Positions 1 through 8,495 of a DNA stretch of 21,154 nt are shown here, one piece after another. The number at the start of each line of letters is the position of its first letter. The stretch's first letter is position 1. A program made the translations under genes and the position numbers. Source of the DNA: Seminavis robusta (lineage: Eukaryota > Bacillariophyta > Bacillariophyceae > Naviculales > Naviculaceae); assembly GCA_903772945.1 (NCBI GenBank), contig CAICTM010001883.1, forward strand, positions 1 to 21,154. The letters are read 5' to 3'. Under the pieces are notes generated by a model. It was not told the DNA's origin and ran no database searches. It was given only the letters and a program-made list of their open reading frames with translations.

Positions 1-284
1 GCCAGTGCACGATAGCAGTGTTGGGCTCCGATCGGTTGCGAGTATTGTGACCGAGTGTTGGAATAAGATTGATTTCCTTTCTGTCTCCATCGTCTTTGAG
101 AGATCCAGCTACTTGAATGATTACGGGTGGAGACGTCCATACCTCAGCCTGCGAGATAGCAGAGGAGAGTTGATCATCAGCTTGACTGAACGCAGAGGAA
201 ATGCTTGACTGTAATGCTGAATGTAATGTCAGATCTATACTGTTGAGTAATGAGAAAGCCTACCCAGAAAAAAACGTCACAATT

Positions 285-597
285 CCTGTGCATTTGAACA
301 GGACATCGAGCTCCTGTGCATTTGAACAGGACGTCGCCATCCTGTTCGATTGCACAGGCCGTCCAATTTCCTGTGCAATTGAACAGGCGTCGCTATCCTG
401 TTCGATTGCACAGGCCGTCCAATTTCCTGTGCAATTGAACAGGCGTCGCTATCCTGTTCGATTGCACAGGAAATTGGACGTTTTTGAATTCAGGCCAAAA
501 AAATGGCTGGCCTTGCTCTCAATCTGCGGGCATCCTCCCTGTTCATATGCACAGGCTGTATGTAGTGCTCCCTACCCCCTGTCTATATATGTACAGG
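285..597. repeat. Array of CCTGT-N8-ACAGG palindromes with 56-base periodicity
   Basis: Nine copies of a mostly 18-base near-palindrome lie at 285-302, 313-330, 341-358, 370-387, 397-414, 426-443, 453-470, 538-555 and 578-597 (the last is 20 bases). They alternate between a CCTGTGCA(A/T)TTGAACAGG form and its near reverse complement CCTGTTCGATTGCACAGG. The central copies repeat every 56 bases (341/397/453 and 370/426). The array centre folds into a hairpin: 416-443 pairs with 453-480 at 27 of 28 positions around a 9-base loop. A 182-aa open frame runs through the array, but it only reads the repeat and I do not call it a gene. Function is unknown; it could be a decayed fold-back element or a protein-binding array. 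Confidence 0.85.
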
Positions 598-1394
598 AAC
601 CACGACTACCGATACCACTACCGGTACAGCTACCGGTACCGACAGGGACACCATCACCCTCATGCAGAGTTGCTCGAATGCCATGCCTGCCTGCGCCACG
701 ATACTCTGGATTGCAGCGTCGGCATCGACCGCACTCCCGTGAAACGTGAAACTGGCAAAAGGAGTGATCATACACAGCGCAGACTCCCGCCTCCTCCCGC
801 GGTCAATGTTCCATGAACTGTTTGTTGCTGGGTCGCTTCCTAATAGAAAAGACAACAGCAGAACAAGCAGATCAAGTTCCAAATCCCCATGTTTTCGTCA
901 TTTTCGTCGTCATCCTGCCATGGTCGGCGAGTTTCCAATGGGCTCACTTTCTGCTGCGCAAGCGAGTGCCTTCGCGCGTACAGCGATGATCCATAGTCTT
1001 CCTGAGAGGCCGACTTTCTATGTTTTGATTTCTGCTTCTCCTTCTTTCGCTGGTGGGGCTTCTCGGTGGAAGATGCATGCTTGACCCTCTTATTCCTCAT
1101 GGTGGCGGAGTTGGCTGTGTTGCAATCAACAATTAATTGAGTAAGTAAAATAGAGTGTCGCCGTGGTTCGTTTTTTTCAAACGTGGATGCGTTCGCTTCG
1201 CGCCCACGGAGCGCCACCGGTAGCAAAAAAAACAATAATTTAGGGTTAAGGGAAAAAAGAGTACAGTCTGTATCTTTGGCATCACTTTTCACATTCGTCG
1301 AGAACTCAAGAACGACGCTGTAGACAAACAACGACGCTCACTTGTAAAGCACTGGGATTCTTATAGCTACAAGTGGATCTACCCCCCCTATCCA
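598..1394. other. Spacer upstream of the SNF2 gene
   Basis: No gene is supported here. Two TACCGGTA words occur at 619-626 and 631-638. A minus-strand open frame of 163 codons (840-1331) starts at TTG; its first ATG lies about half way along, it has no recognisable domain, and it would cover the promoter of the downstream gene. The promoter of the SNF2 gene presumably lies in the last few hundred bases. A TTATAG stretch and a C-run come just before the ATG, but I see no clear TATA box. Confidence 0.5.
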
Positions 1395-3536
1395 ATGGCT
1401 GCTCTTTATCTGTTACTCCTGCTGGCTGCAGTGAGGACAACAGCTTCGTTTCAGAACCACGTAGATACCACTCAGACTGCCGCTCCTTCTGAGCAGCCGC
1501 AATTGCAACCGAAACCAGAGCTTTTTCCGTATCAGCAAGATGGAGTGGAAAGGCTGGTGTCTCAAAAGCGCTTGCTGCTGGCGGATGAGATGGGTAAGTC
1601 TATATCATGACCAATGGTCCCAAAGTTCCGCTTGGTTCGTTTTGAAACTGGGGGGAGGGTAAGCTTCGGGGCGCTAATGACTTCTTCTTCTTCTCTGCAG
1701 GAATGGGGAAAACGGTGCAATGCATAGAGGCGTTGAACCGCATTGGGAAAGAGGATTCCACCATTCTGATTATCTGCCCCAAGTCTGTACTGGGTGTCTG
1801 GCAGCAAGAGCTCGAGCAATGGTTGAACCCTGATCTTGCGTCCTGCTGGACAGTTCACATTGCATCCATGAAAGAAAAGCCAAGCCCTCAACCTGGAAGT
1901 GTGACAATCATCAACTATGATATATGCTTCAAGCTAGAAAAAGAGTTACACAAGCCAGACTACCAAGTCATGATTTGTGATGAGTGCCACGCTCTGAAAT
2001 CTGTGGATTCCAAACGCACCAGGTCCATTCTGGGCAAAATGACAGGGAAACGACGAAAACCAGGAATTCAATCAGAGTACTTGTGGCTACTCACGGGGAC
2101 GCCAGTCCTGAATCGACCAGTGGAGCTGTTCCCAATTGTTCATTCCGTTGATCCTGATGGTTTCACCGACTTTGATGACTATGCCAATCGATATTGCGAT
2201 CCAAAGACTAGAGATATCTATGTCAGAGGCCGGCGTGTCACCGTCAAGGAGTTTTCGGGGGCCGCCAATCTGGGAGAACTGTCCAAGCGCCTGGATCCAA
2301 TCATGGTTCGACGGTGCAAATCGGAAGTTCTGACTCAACTTCCTCCGAAGCTTCGATCTTGTCGCTGTTTGATCGCAGATCAAGATATTGCGCGAGAGGA
2401 GAGGGAACTCCTGAGAGAAGCACTTCAAGGAAGTGGCTTTAATGAAAACACCGCAGGCATGGATCTCAATGATTTTGGATCCAATGCCCAACAGCTGCTC
2501 AGCTACATAGAAAAGGGTAAATCCACCAAAGAGATGCTAGCAACGATATCAGCCGTCAGACAGGAAACAGCACAGAGGAAATTGGATCCTGCCATTGAGC
2601 TCCTAGAAGAGTATTTAACTCAGGAGAAGGTGGTTGTCTTTGTACACCACCGAGCAATCTTCGATTCCCTGATGGATCACTTTGGGAAAACAGCCGTGGG
2701 CATCAAGGGCGGAATAGATCGAATCGAACGCGACGAAGCAGTACGCCAGTTCCAGCATGACCCCAATGTTCGTCTATTTGTAGGGAGTATACGGGCATGC
2801 GGTCTTGGCTTGACCCTCACAGCAGCATCACATGTGGTGTTTCTCGAACTCGATTGGTCACCGGGAATCATGGCTCAAGCAGAGGATCGTTGTCACAGGG
2901 TTGGACAAGTCAGCAACGTCCGAGTCGAATACTTTGTATTCAAAGGCACTATTGATGAATGGCTTTCCAGATCTCTGATATTCAAACAGCACAGTATCGA
3001 CGAAATACTACCAGAAAAGATACTGCCTGAACCTGAAGAGATGCCTGAGACTGACGAAACTGGATACCTATTGGACTTTGGGAAACACGGTATGGATCTA
3101 GTTTGGCTGTGTTTGTAACTGCTCGAATATCAACCCTGAATCTCTCGGCTCGACTCTTTGGTGGTTTGCCACAGAAGGAATTCCTGTATCCGATGCTCCA
3201 AGGTCCTACGTTCGATTCCTTTTGCAGAAAGAGGTCTGGCGAAAACGTCCAAACCTCCGGCGTGCACTGGCATCCATGGGGTTGCTTGAAGAAGAGCCTC
3301 CTCCCGTCATGAAGACACAACAATCTGCCATTGCACCCCTTCATGCATCAATCAACAACGATCAATTTGAAGCTGCCGATTACATGTTTGACTTTGGAAT
3401 GTACAAAGGCATGAAATGGGAGCAGGTGCCGACAAGCTATCGTAAATGGATTCTGGGAAAGAAAATTTGGAGGAACAGAAATCGAGAAGCACTTCTTGAG
3501 GCTCTTGTGAGAGCTGGTTTTGATCCAAATCGCTGA
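1395..3536 (+). CDS. SNF2-family (SMARCAL1/ZRANB3-like) DNA translocase, probably plastid-targeted, with two ExoX-like C-terminal modules
   Basis: Three exons, 1395-1593, 1701-3089 and 3175-3536, join in frame into 649 residues. Intron 1 (1594-1700, GTAAGT..CTGCAG) splits the Walker A motif and splicing restores DEMGMGKT (residues 64-71). Other SNF2 motifs: ICPKSVLGVW (Ia, about 91-100), DECH (160-163, motif II), LLTGTP (196-201, motif III), VVVFVHH (IV), GSIRACGLGLTL (V) and QAEDRCHRVGQ (459-469, VI). Family knowledge: such ATPases move along DNA and anneal or remodel forks; they are not true strand-separating helicases. Splicing intron 2 (3090-3174) restores LDFGKHEG followed by APRSYVRFL, the DFGK(Y/H).G...P..Y..(F/W)(I/L) signature of ExoX C-terminal/DUF3820 modules. 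A second copy, FDFGMYKGMKW, is at about 601-611. Residues 1-18 form a signal peptide ending TTAS before F19, the diatom plastid ASAF-type cleavage pattern. No HARP domain or zinc finger is seen. The ATPase call is sure; plastid location is inferred. Confidence 0.93.
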
Positions 3537-3563
3537 TGTCACAGGAGCATACACAAGACTGCG

Positions 3564-3839
3564 ATGTGTTCAGTTGCCAATGATCAGACTGGCCTACTAG
3601 AGGGCTGCAGCTGGAGACTCGGAATCGTCATCGAAAGCAAGCTCTGCGAGTTGCCTCCGTCGCCTTTACAGAGTACGATACCAGTAGAGGGGAGTCTCCG
3701 AAGAGAGCTTCCCGACCATTCCACGTTGACCAAAATGACTCCTGTGCTGGAAGATATTGCAATACTTGTAGATAGATTCCAGACATTCGTTTGGGTCCTT
3801 GTGATTACAGTACTGGTACTAGCTAGTCTAGTCTTTTAG
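3564..3839 (+). CDS. Possible 91-aa tail-anchored small protein
   Basis: An ATG-started open frame begins 28 bases after the SNF2 stop codon. The only visible feature is a hydrophobic segment at the very C terminus (about residues 74-91, FVWVLVITVLVLASLVF), preceded by a stretch that could be helical (LEDIAILVDRF). That arrangement is typical of tail-anchored membrane proteins. I recognise no family. The frame may equally be chance sequence in the 3' untranslated region of the SNF2 transcript, because there is barely room for a separate promoter. Confidence 0.22.
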   Translation: MCSVANDQTGLLEGCSWRLGIVIESKLCELPPSPLQSTIPVEGSLRRELPDHSTLTKMTPVLEDIAILVDRFQTFVWVLVITVLVLASLVF

Positions 3840-4083
3840 AAAATGCAAAATCGTTTATCTTTTTGCCTCGCCACCAACCTCATGGTCCAGCCAGGTGCTT
3901 CAACTCGTCACTCTGACTTGACTTCTCTGCATCCAATGTCCAACGCTTGCTCCGCAGTGTGGCGGGAGAGGCTTTCAAAAATGCAAAAACGCAAAACGTC
4001 CAAGAAGTTGCCAACCTCCTCCTGGCTACATTCTCATACAAGCTCACGATGGCTCTTTGCCTGAGCTCTGGCCAATGGCCCGA

Positions 4084-4397
4084 TTACACTTTTGGTGGGA
4101 GGTCAAATGGGCTGTAAGTCTCCGTCGTCCTCTTGCGTGAGGATGCAAACTCGGGATGCTTGGTACCCTTCGCAGGTTTGTGATGGGGAGCTGAAACGGC
4201 AAGCAAAAAGTTCAATGAAAAGCAACTTGTGAGATTGGGACAGGGCGTTCCTCGCAATGACCCTACTTGCATGTCAACAAAGAAGCACACTCACCTTCGG
4301 GGTGCCAGTCGACTGAAGGTGGCTGCTGAAGTGGGCCGTAGTGGACCTTGTCGTCCTTGAAAGGAGCGGGGTACATTTTGTGTTCGTCGATTGTCAT
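4084..4397 (-). CDS. Small two-exon gene, 69-aa hypothetical protein
   Basis: Read on the minus strand, exon 1 runs 4397-4295 and exon 2 runs 4190-4084, with an intron at 4294-4191 (104 bases; GTGAGT donor; TTGCCGTTTCAG acceptor). The joined frame gives 69 residues and a TAA stop. The first ATG (MTIDEHKMYPAPF...) is used; an alternative start is M8. An in-frame stop lies further upstream, so the N terminus is bounded. The protein is hydrophilic and rich in Pro, His and Lys (PPSVDWHPE at the splice, then APHHKPAKGTKHPEF, and near the end SPFDLPPKV). It has no signal peptide or membrane segment and is probably mostly disordered. I do not recognise the family. Consensus splice sites at both ends and the coding-like composition on both sides make a real gene likely. 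Confidence 0.6.
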
Positions 4398-6200
4398 CGT
4401 TGCTTTGATTTGGATCTGCACGTTTCTTGGGTTCTTTGCTTTCCTTGCAAGTTTCCTCGTTTCTTTTTTGTGAGAACAATATGTTGCAAGCTACTAATGC
4501 CATAGGTAGCTAGCTAGGTAGCTACTAGCTAGAACTTGCTGGATCCATGGTGGATCTCTCCGCGCGTTGACCTCTGTCAAGATCAACTCGAAGCCTGAAG
4601 CGGGCAAACGGGAAGTGCTAGTGAGAAGCTGCCGCCCCTTCAGCTGGAAGCACTCGAGGAATGGTGTCGCCCTCATCCTATCGGATAGGCTCGCAGTGAT
4701 TGATTGCTAGGCTTTTCGTGTCTTCTGCACGGCTCGAACCCTGGCCTCCGGAGTGATGCCCTTCTGCTCCATTCAAATTGGGAGTTTCCTGTTCCTCGCT
4801 CACTGATCGCATTTGCGTCGGGGTGACAAACCGACGGATCGCATTGACAGAGGTGATCGCATGCAGCACGTGATGAGAAGCAGCTTGAGAAGCCGCAACT
4901 AAGCATAGATCTGAAGAGTCAAATCAAGTTTGGCGGACACCTTTTGCGATGTACGGTACCAGCTTGTCTATCTACTCAGTATCTAGCTAGCTAGCTAGCT
5001 AGCTAGATAAAGAGGTGGAGGTAGCTCATTAGGGTATCTTTCTAAAGAACTCGTGTAGTTTTGATTGCCTCAGGATGGAATTTATCCATTCGGTTTGGTA
5101 GAGTCGAGTCACGCTTTGCACCCAAATAATATCTTGGCTCGACTACAAAGGAAGTGAACCCCCGACACCTGAAGCTGCAAAGGTTGTAATTACAATCGAA
5201 CGGTTCGGGTGACTCGGCCCGAAAGATCTGGCAGGGTGGATTGGATCTGGTCCGTCAAACAGAAAAATCTAGACTAACTCTTCCATCCTGGATTTGACTT
5301 GACAGATTCGATTCATCCAAACAGACTAGTCTACATCTATGTAGCTAGACTAGCTAGCTAGCGGGGCGCCAAGGCGATTGGATAAATCCTCGTTTGCTAA
5401 AAGAAGAGCATGAGCTCCACACATCCCAATCAATAATACATCCCATTGAAACCTGCTAGCCTGGCCTGAACCTTCCCACACCAGCATCTTTGCTGCTTGT
5501 TTATGGCATGTGGGTGTGTTTCCCTGCGTCCATGTGACATTTCTTGCCCAGATGTCGAATTTGCTTGACTTGCCCCCGATCACAAGCGTCCCCTTCAGTC
5601 GAAATAGGCTGTGATTTGTTGATTGCCCCCAACGCAGCCTGACATAGAAATTGCTGAGTGGCATCAGATTGCCTCTGCCCGACCATACCTACGTGTAAAG
5701 AAACAAACAGCCATAGAGAATGGGTTAGAAAGAAGCCAACGCGGAAAGGGAAAACACAATCAATCAATCAATCGCAATACATCATAGAAGGGACTCGGGG
5801 TATATTAAAGTTGAATAGGAAAATAGTCTTCATGAAGCATCAGATGCCAGTAGTCATAAAGGCAAAAATGGTTTTCGTCACCGTCCCCCATCCCAAACAA
5901 ACAAACAAACAACACCAAAAAGGGCAAGGAAATCTTTCTTCAAACCTCAGACAGTACGAATAACAACAGATATGTTCTCATGACACAATGGTTGTGTTCT
6001 GAAGGTGTCCTAAGATCGGAGTCTTCCTCGGCAAAAAGATATATCCTTTCCAATAAATTCAAATTCAACACAGCAGAGCCAACAAACAACAACGCTTGAC
6101 CATTCACAATTGCAAGACCAAAGGTTTCGACATGGCATCATTCCGTCTCATTATATCAGTGAATTATCGATCATTATGGGAAGCGTTGTTGTTGTTGGTT
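4398..6200. other. Spacer with CTAG and other microsatellites; no supported gene
   Basis: CTAG/TAGC tracts lie at 4507-4532 (imperfect), 4983-5006 (six perfect CTAG units) and 5350-5362. A CAAT run is near 5758-5774 and a CAAA run near 5894-5912. On the minus strand two overlapping open frames cover 5350-5767 (104 and 88 codons), behind a pyrimidine-rich stretch ending TTTACACGTAG that could be a splice acceptor. Neither frame shows a domain, and since both are open at once neither stands out as coding. Bases around 4735-4755 and 5155-5200 contain tRNA B-box-like words but fold into no tRNA. Confidence 0.5.
4983..5006. repeat. (CTAG)6 microsatellite
   Basis: Six uninterrupted CTAG units. Related shorter tracts occur at about 4507-4532, 5350-5362, 8232-8241, 12070-12086, 12445-12480 and 12811-12823, all outside the supported coding exons. 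Confidence 0.95.
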
Positions 6201-6316
6201 GGTTGACAAAACTCGTCGGATTAACTAGTCGCATGACGAAACCAGAAGAACACGGGAAGCTCCAGTGCCCTCCTCTCATCCTGCGACTAGCTAGTTCATC
6301 CAACGAGTCTTCAACC
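6201..6316. repeat. Fold-back (inverted repeat), about 38-40-base arms, 38-base loop
   Basis: The left arm (6201-6238) and right arm (6277-6316) are reverse complements with only a few mismatches. The core of the left arm contains GGATTAACTAGTCGCA, and the matching right-arm strand reads GGATGAACTAGCTAGTCGCA. The arms therefore differ by exactly one CTAG unit plus scattered substitutions. The structure sits about 520 bases upstream of LRR gene 1. It may be a MITE remnant or a hairpin in a leader transcript; no target-site duplication is obvious. Confidence 0.75.
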
Positions 6317-6832
6317 CAGCCGGCAGACCAACAGGTATGGTAGAGAACAGGACAACAGCGACAAACAATCCAACGTGTGTCGAGTGACTGATAACGTACC
6401 CTTACACCGTTGCCAACAGGAGGCATCCCGTGCTGTTACCCACTCCTTGTCAGAGCAGCAATTAGCAAGTAGTAGGCCACATCTTCATGGCACCTCAAAA
6501 AATACAACATCTTGTCATGGTTTTGTGGTCAGCTCGATGTTGTGTGTTGTGTTTGTGGTGGCTGCTCTCAAAATCTTTCGGTGGTGTCATAACCTCAGCT
6601 TCCTCGGCTTAGCGCCATTGCCTCACGTCATACTCGTGAATATGTTTCCGTCTCGTGACTACGCGAGGTGAAATAGCCGTTTGAGCAGCCGTCATTCAAA
6701 TGCAACCGAAAGCACCGAAAGCCAATTTCTCACAATCATCTCTTTCTCTCTTGTCCTGTGCCTCCCCTCCTCACAGAAAGAACAAAAGGCACTACATCGT
6801 ACCTGGTACTGGTAATAACAATACAATAGACC
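6317..6832 (+). promoter_or_regulatory. Presumed promoter/leader of LRR gene 1
   Basis: No gene is supported here. The last 110 bases include a strong pyrimidine tract ending CTCCTCACAG at 6776, which looks like a 3' splice site. A 5' untranslated intron is therefore possible, with candidate donors AG/GTATGG near 6335 or AG/GTGAAA near 6668. The context of the ATG is GACCATGAC. This is inferred from sequence appearance only. Confidence 0.3.
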
Positions 6833-8152
6833 ATGACAAACTCATTTCATCACCATTCTAGCGAACATCGCAGACTCCTGCGACGAATCTTGAATGGCGA
6901 ACAAGAACAAACCACAAAGACAAGCAACAAGAAGAAACCCACTCTCATTGAGAAACTCCACGAGAACAACCCCAACTTTCAAGAGCTCAAGTTGAGCAGC
7001 ATTCATGCCAACACGTTGGACCGTACCAGTCTGTTTCGTGCCATGCAACAAAACAAGACTGTGAAAACAGCTCGCATTCATGGATTCTTTGTGCAAAAGT
7101 TGACAGAGCAAGAACAGCAGCGTCTGTGGGACACCATCGGTGGTGACATGCCTCAATTGTTGGAAACCTTGCATTGCAACTACTTTCTCGATTTCCCACT
7201 CCAGACAATCCACTTGAATACGGTTCTAAGCCGTGCTGTTCATTTGACTAAGCTCTCTATCCATGATACAATCTTGTCCAACACCACAACCGGCAGTATT
7301 CTGGACGCTGTGTCCTTGAAACAGCATGTCAATCTGACAAGCATTGTTGTTTCACAACTCTATCTGGATCGTAACAACAACAATAGCAGCAGCAACAACA
7401 GCGCGAATATCTTGAATTCGTTTGTGGCCATGTGTACCACAGCACCCAATCTGCAAAAACTCATCGTTCGAATGGCACTCCAAGAAGGAACCGACAGCCT
7501 CTTGTCCTGCAAAACACTGGAATCACTGGCGCAAACTAACCTGGTCACATTGGAACTACGACGAATGGTCCACAGCAACTACCATTTGAGTAGTCTAATG
7601 AATCATCATCTAGCTCACAAGACCAACCCCACTGGAATGAGCCACTCTCTAAAGGAACTCGTGCTGCACGGCGAAAACCAACTCAACGAGTCAGCCTGTA
7701 TGGCAATGGCACATGTGCTCCAAGAGAATTCCGTGTTGGAACGACTCGAGCTGTGGGGATCCAACGTCGACGAAGCTGGTTTCTTGGCCATTGCCAAAGC
7801 CTTGAAATCCAATCGTAGGCTCAAGACGTTGTACCTCAGTCATGACAACATTCTAAGCAACAAGAATCACCGACAAGCGATTCTGGAAATGTTGCAACAC
7901 AATGTGTTTCTAGAATCCATGTTCCTGCGGGGCAATTGCCACCAACACTGGGAGTTTCTTCAAACCATGGACTTTTATCTCCAGATGAACACCACGTACA
8001 TTCGACGGTTGCTTCTCCATGTCAATGTCAACAAGGAACAGATCCTGGACAAACTGAATACCCACAGTAGCAACTTGGACTATCTCTTTCACATACTACG
8101 AGGCAATCCTGGATTCATTCTTTCCCAAGAATGCAAGCAAGCTGGTCCATGA
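6833..8152 (+). CDS. Leucine-rich-repeat protein 1 (LRR-RI-like), intronless
   Basis: The ATG-started single exon encodes 439 residues. The N terminus is hydrophilic and basic (residues 12-36, with RRLLRRIL and NKKK). From about residue 38 the chain is built of irregular LRR units of the ribonuclease-inhibitor type: LKELVLHG (273-280), LERLELWGS (302-310), LKTLYLSHDN (330-339) and LESMFLRG (360-367), spaced about 28 residues in the best part (280-367). There is no signal peptide, membrane segment, kinase or NACHT domain, so a soluble intracellular protein-binding scaffold is likely. The C terminus ends with NLDYLFHILRGNPGF, a signature shared with gene 2. An Asn/Ser tract (181-190) is coded by an AAC/AGC microsatellite and is absent from the paralogue. 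The whole length aligns colinearly with gene 2, from LIEKLHENN / VIDQLKQND onward. The partner and role are unknown. Confidence 0.9.
   Translation: MTNSFHHHSSEHRRLLRRILNGEQEQTTKTSNKKKPTLIEKLHENNPNFQELKLSSIHANTLDRTSLFRAMQQNKTVKTARIHGFFVQKLTEQEQQRLWDTIGGDMPQLLETLHCNYFLDFPLQTIHLNTVLSRAVHLTKLSIHDTILSNTTTGSILDAVSLKQHVNLTSIVVSQLYLDRNNNNSSSNNSANILNSFVAMCTTAPNLQKLIVRMALQEGTDSLLSCKTLESLAQTNLVTLELRRMVHSNYHLSSLMNHHLAHKTNPTGMSHSLKELVLHGENQLNESACMAMAHVLQENSVLERLELWGSNVDEAGFLAIAKALKSNRRLKTLYLSHDNILSNKNHRQAILEMLQHNVFLESMFLRGNCHQHWEFLQTMDFYLQMNTTYIRRLLLHVNVNKEQILDKLNTHSSNLDYLFHILRGNPGFILSQECKQAGP
7373..7402 (+). repeat. In-frame AAC/AGC microsatellite in LRR gene 1
   Basis: About ten AAC/AAT/AGC codons give NNNNSSSNNS (residues 181-190). 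LRR gene 2 lacks the tract at the equivalent place, between its ILDxxV-like segment and TAPNL, so it arose or expanded after duplication. Confidence 0.8.
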
Positions 8153-8495
8153 GGATGACAGAAGAACTCAGCAGGCAAAAATGGCACCAGATTCCATTCC
8201 ACGGTACTCTTTTTTGTTTGTCTCTACAGTACTAGCTAGCTGGTTCAGCTACGGTAATCTTAAAACTACAACTTCTCTCAAACAATTGTCGTACGGTATG
8301 CTGGTACTTTTTCGTCACTGTGACAAGCCACAAACCAGGAGGTACTGGTACCGCAGATAGCAACACTTGTCATGCATTGAGGTAGAATAAACACGAAACA
8401 AAGTAAATAGCTCCACAGACAAACCACGAATCCAATCACCATCACCCCTCATTGGTTTTGCACTTTGCAGTAGATTATTGTGTTGAGTGCTTTTT
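8153..8495. other. Convergent spacer between LRR gene 1 and the PDZ gene
   Basis: This holds the 3' ends of two converging genes. A short CTAG tract is at 8232-8241. A GGTACTGGTACC stretch is near 8341. One AATAAA is on the plus strand at 8386-8391. I see no gene. Confidence 0.5.

Noticed and set aside
201..749. 182-codon plus-strand frame
   Set aside because: Most of it translates the palindrome array; the repeated peptides mirror the DNA repeat and there is no domain.
840..1331. 163-codon minus-strand frame upstream of the SNF2 gene
   Set aside because: It starts at TTG with the first ATG only half way along, is low-complexity Lys/Arg/Ser, and overlaps the presumed promoter. Not excluded, but unsupported.
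4673..4906. tRNA-like B-box (GGCTCGAACCC on the plus strand, read as GGGTTCGAGCC on minus)
   Set aside because: The T-arm stem does not pair properly and no acceptor, D-arm or anticodon arm could be drawn, so I do not call a tRNA or tRNA pseudogene.
5350..5767. Two overlapping minus-strand frames of 104 and 88 codons
   Set aside because: Both are open over the same bases in different frames with no domain or clear splice partner.
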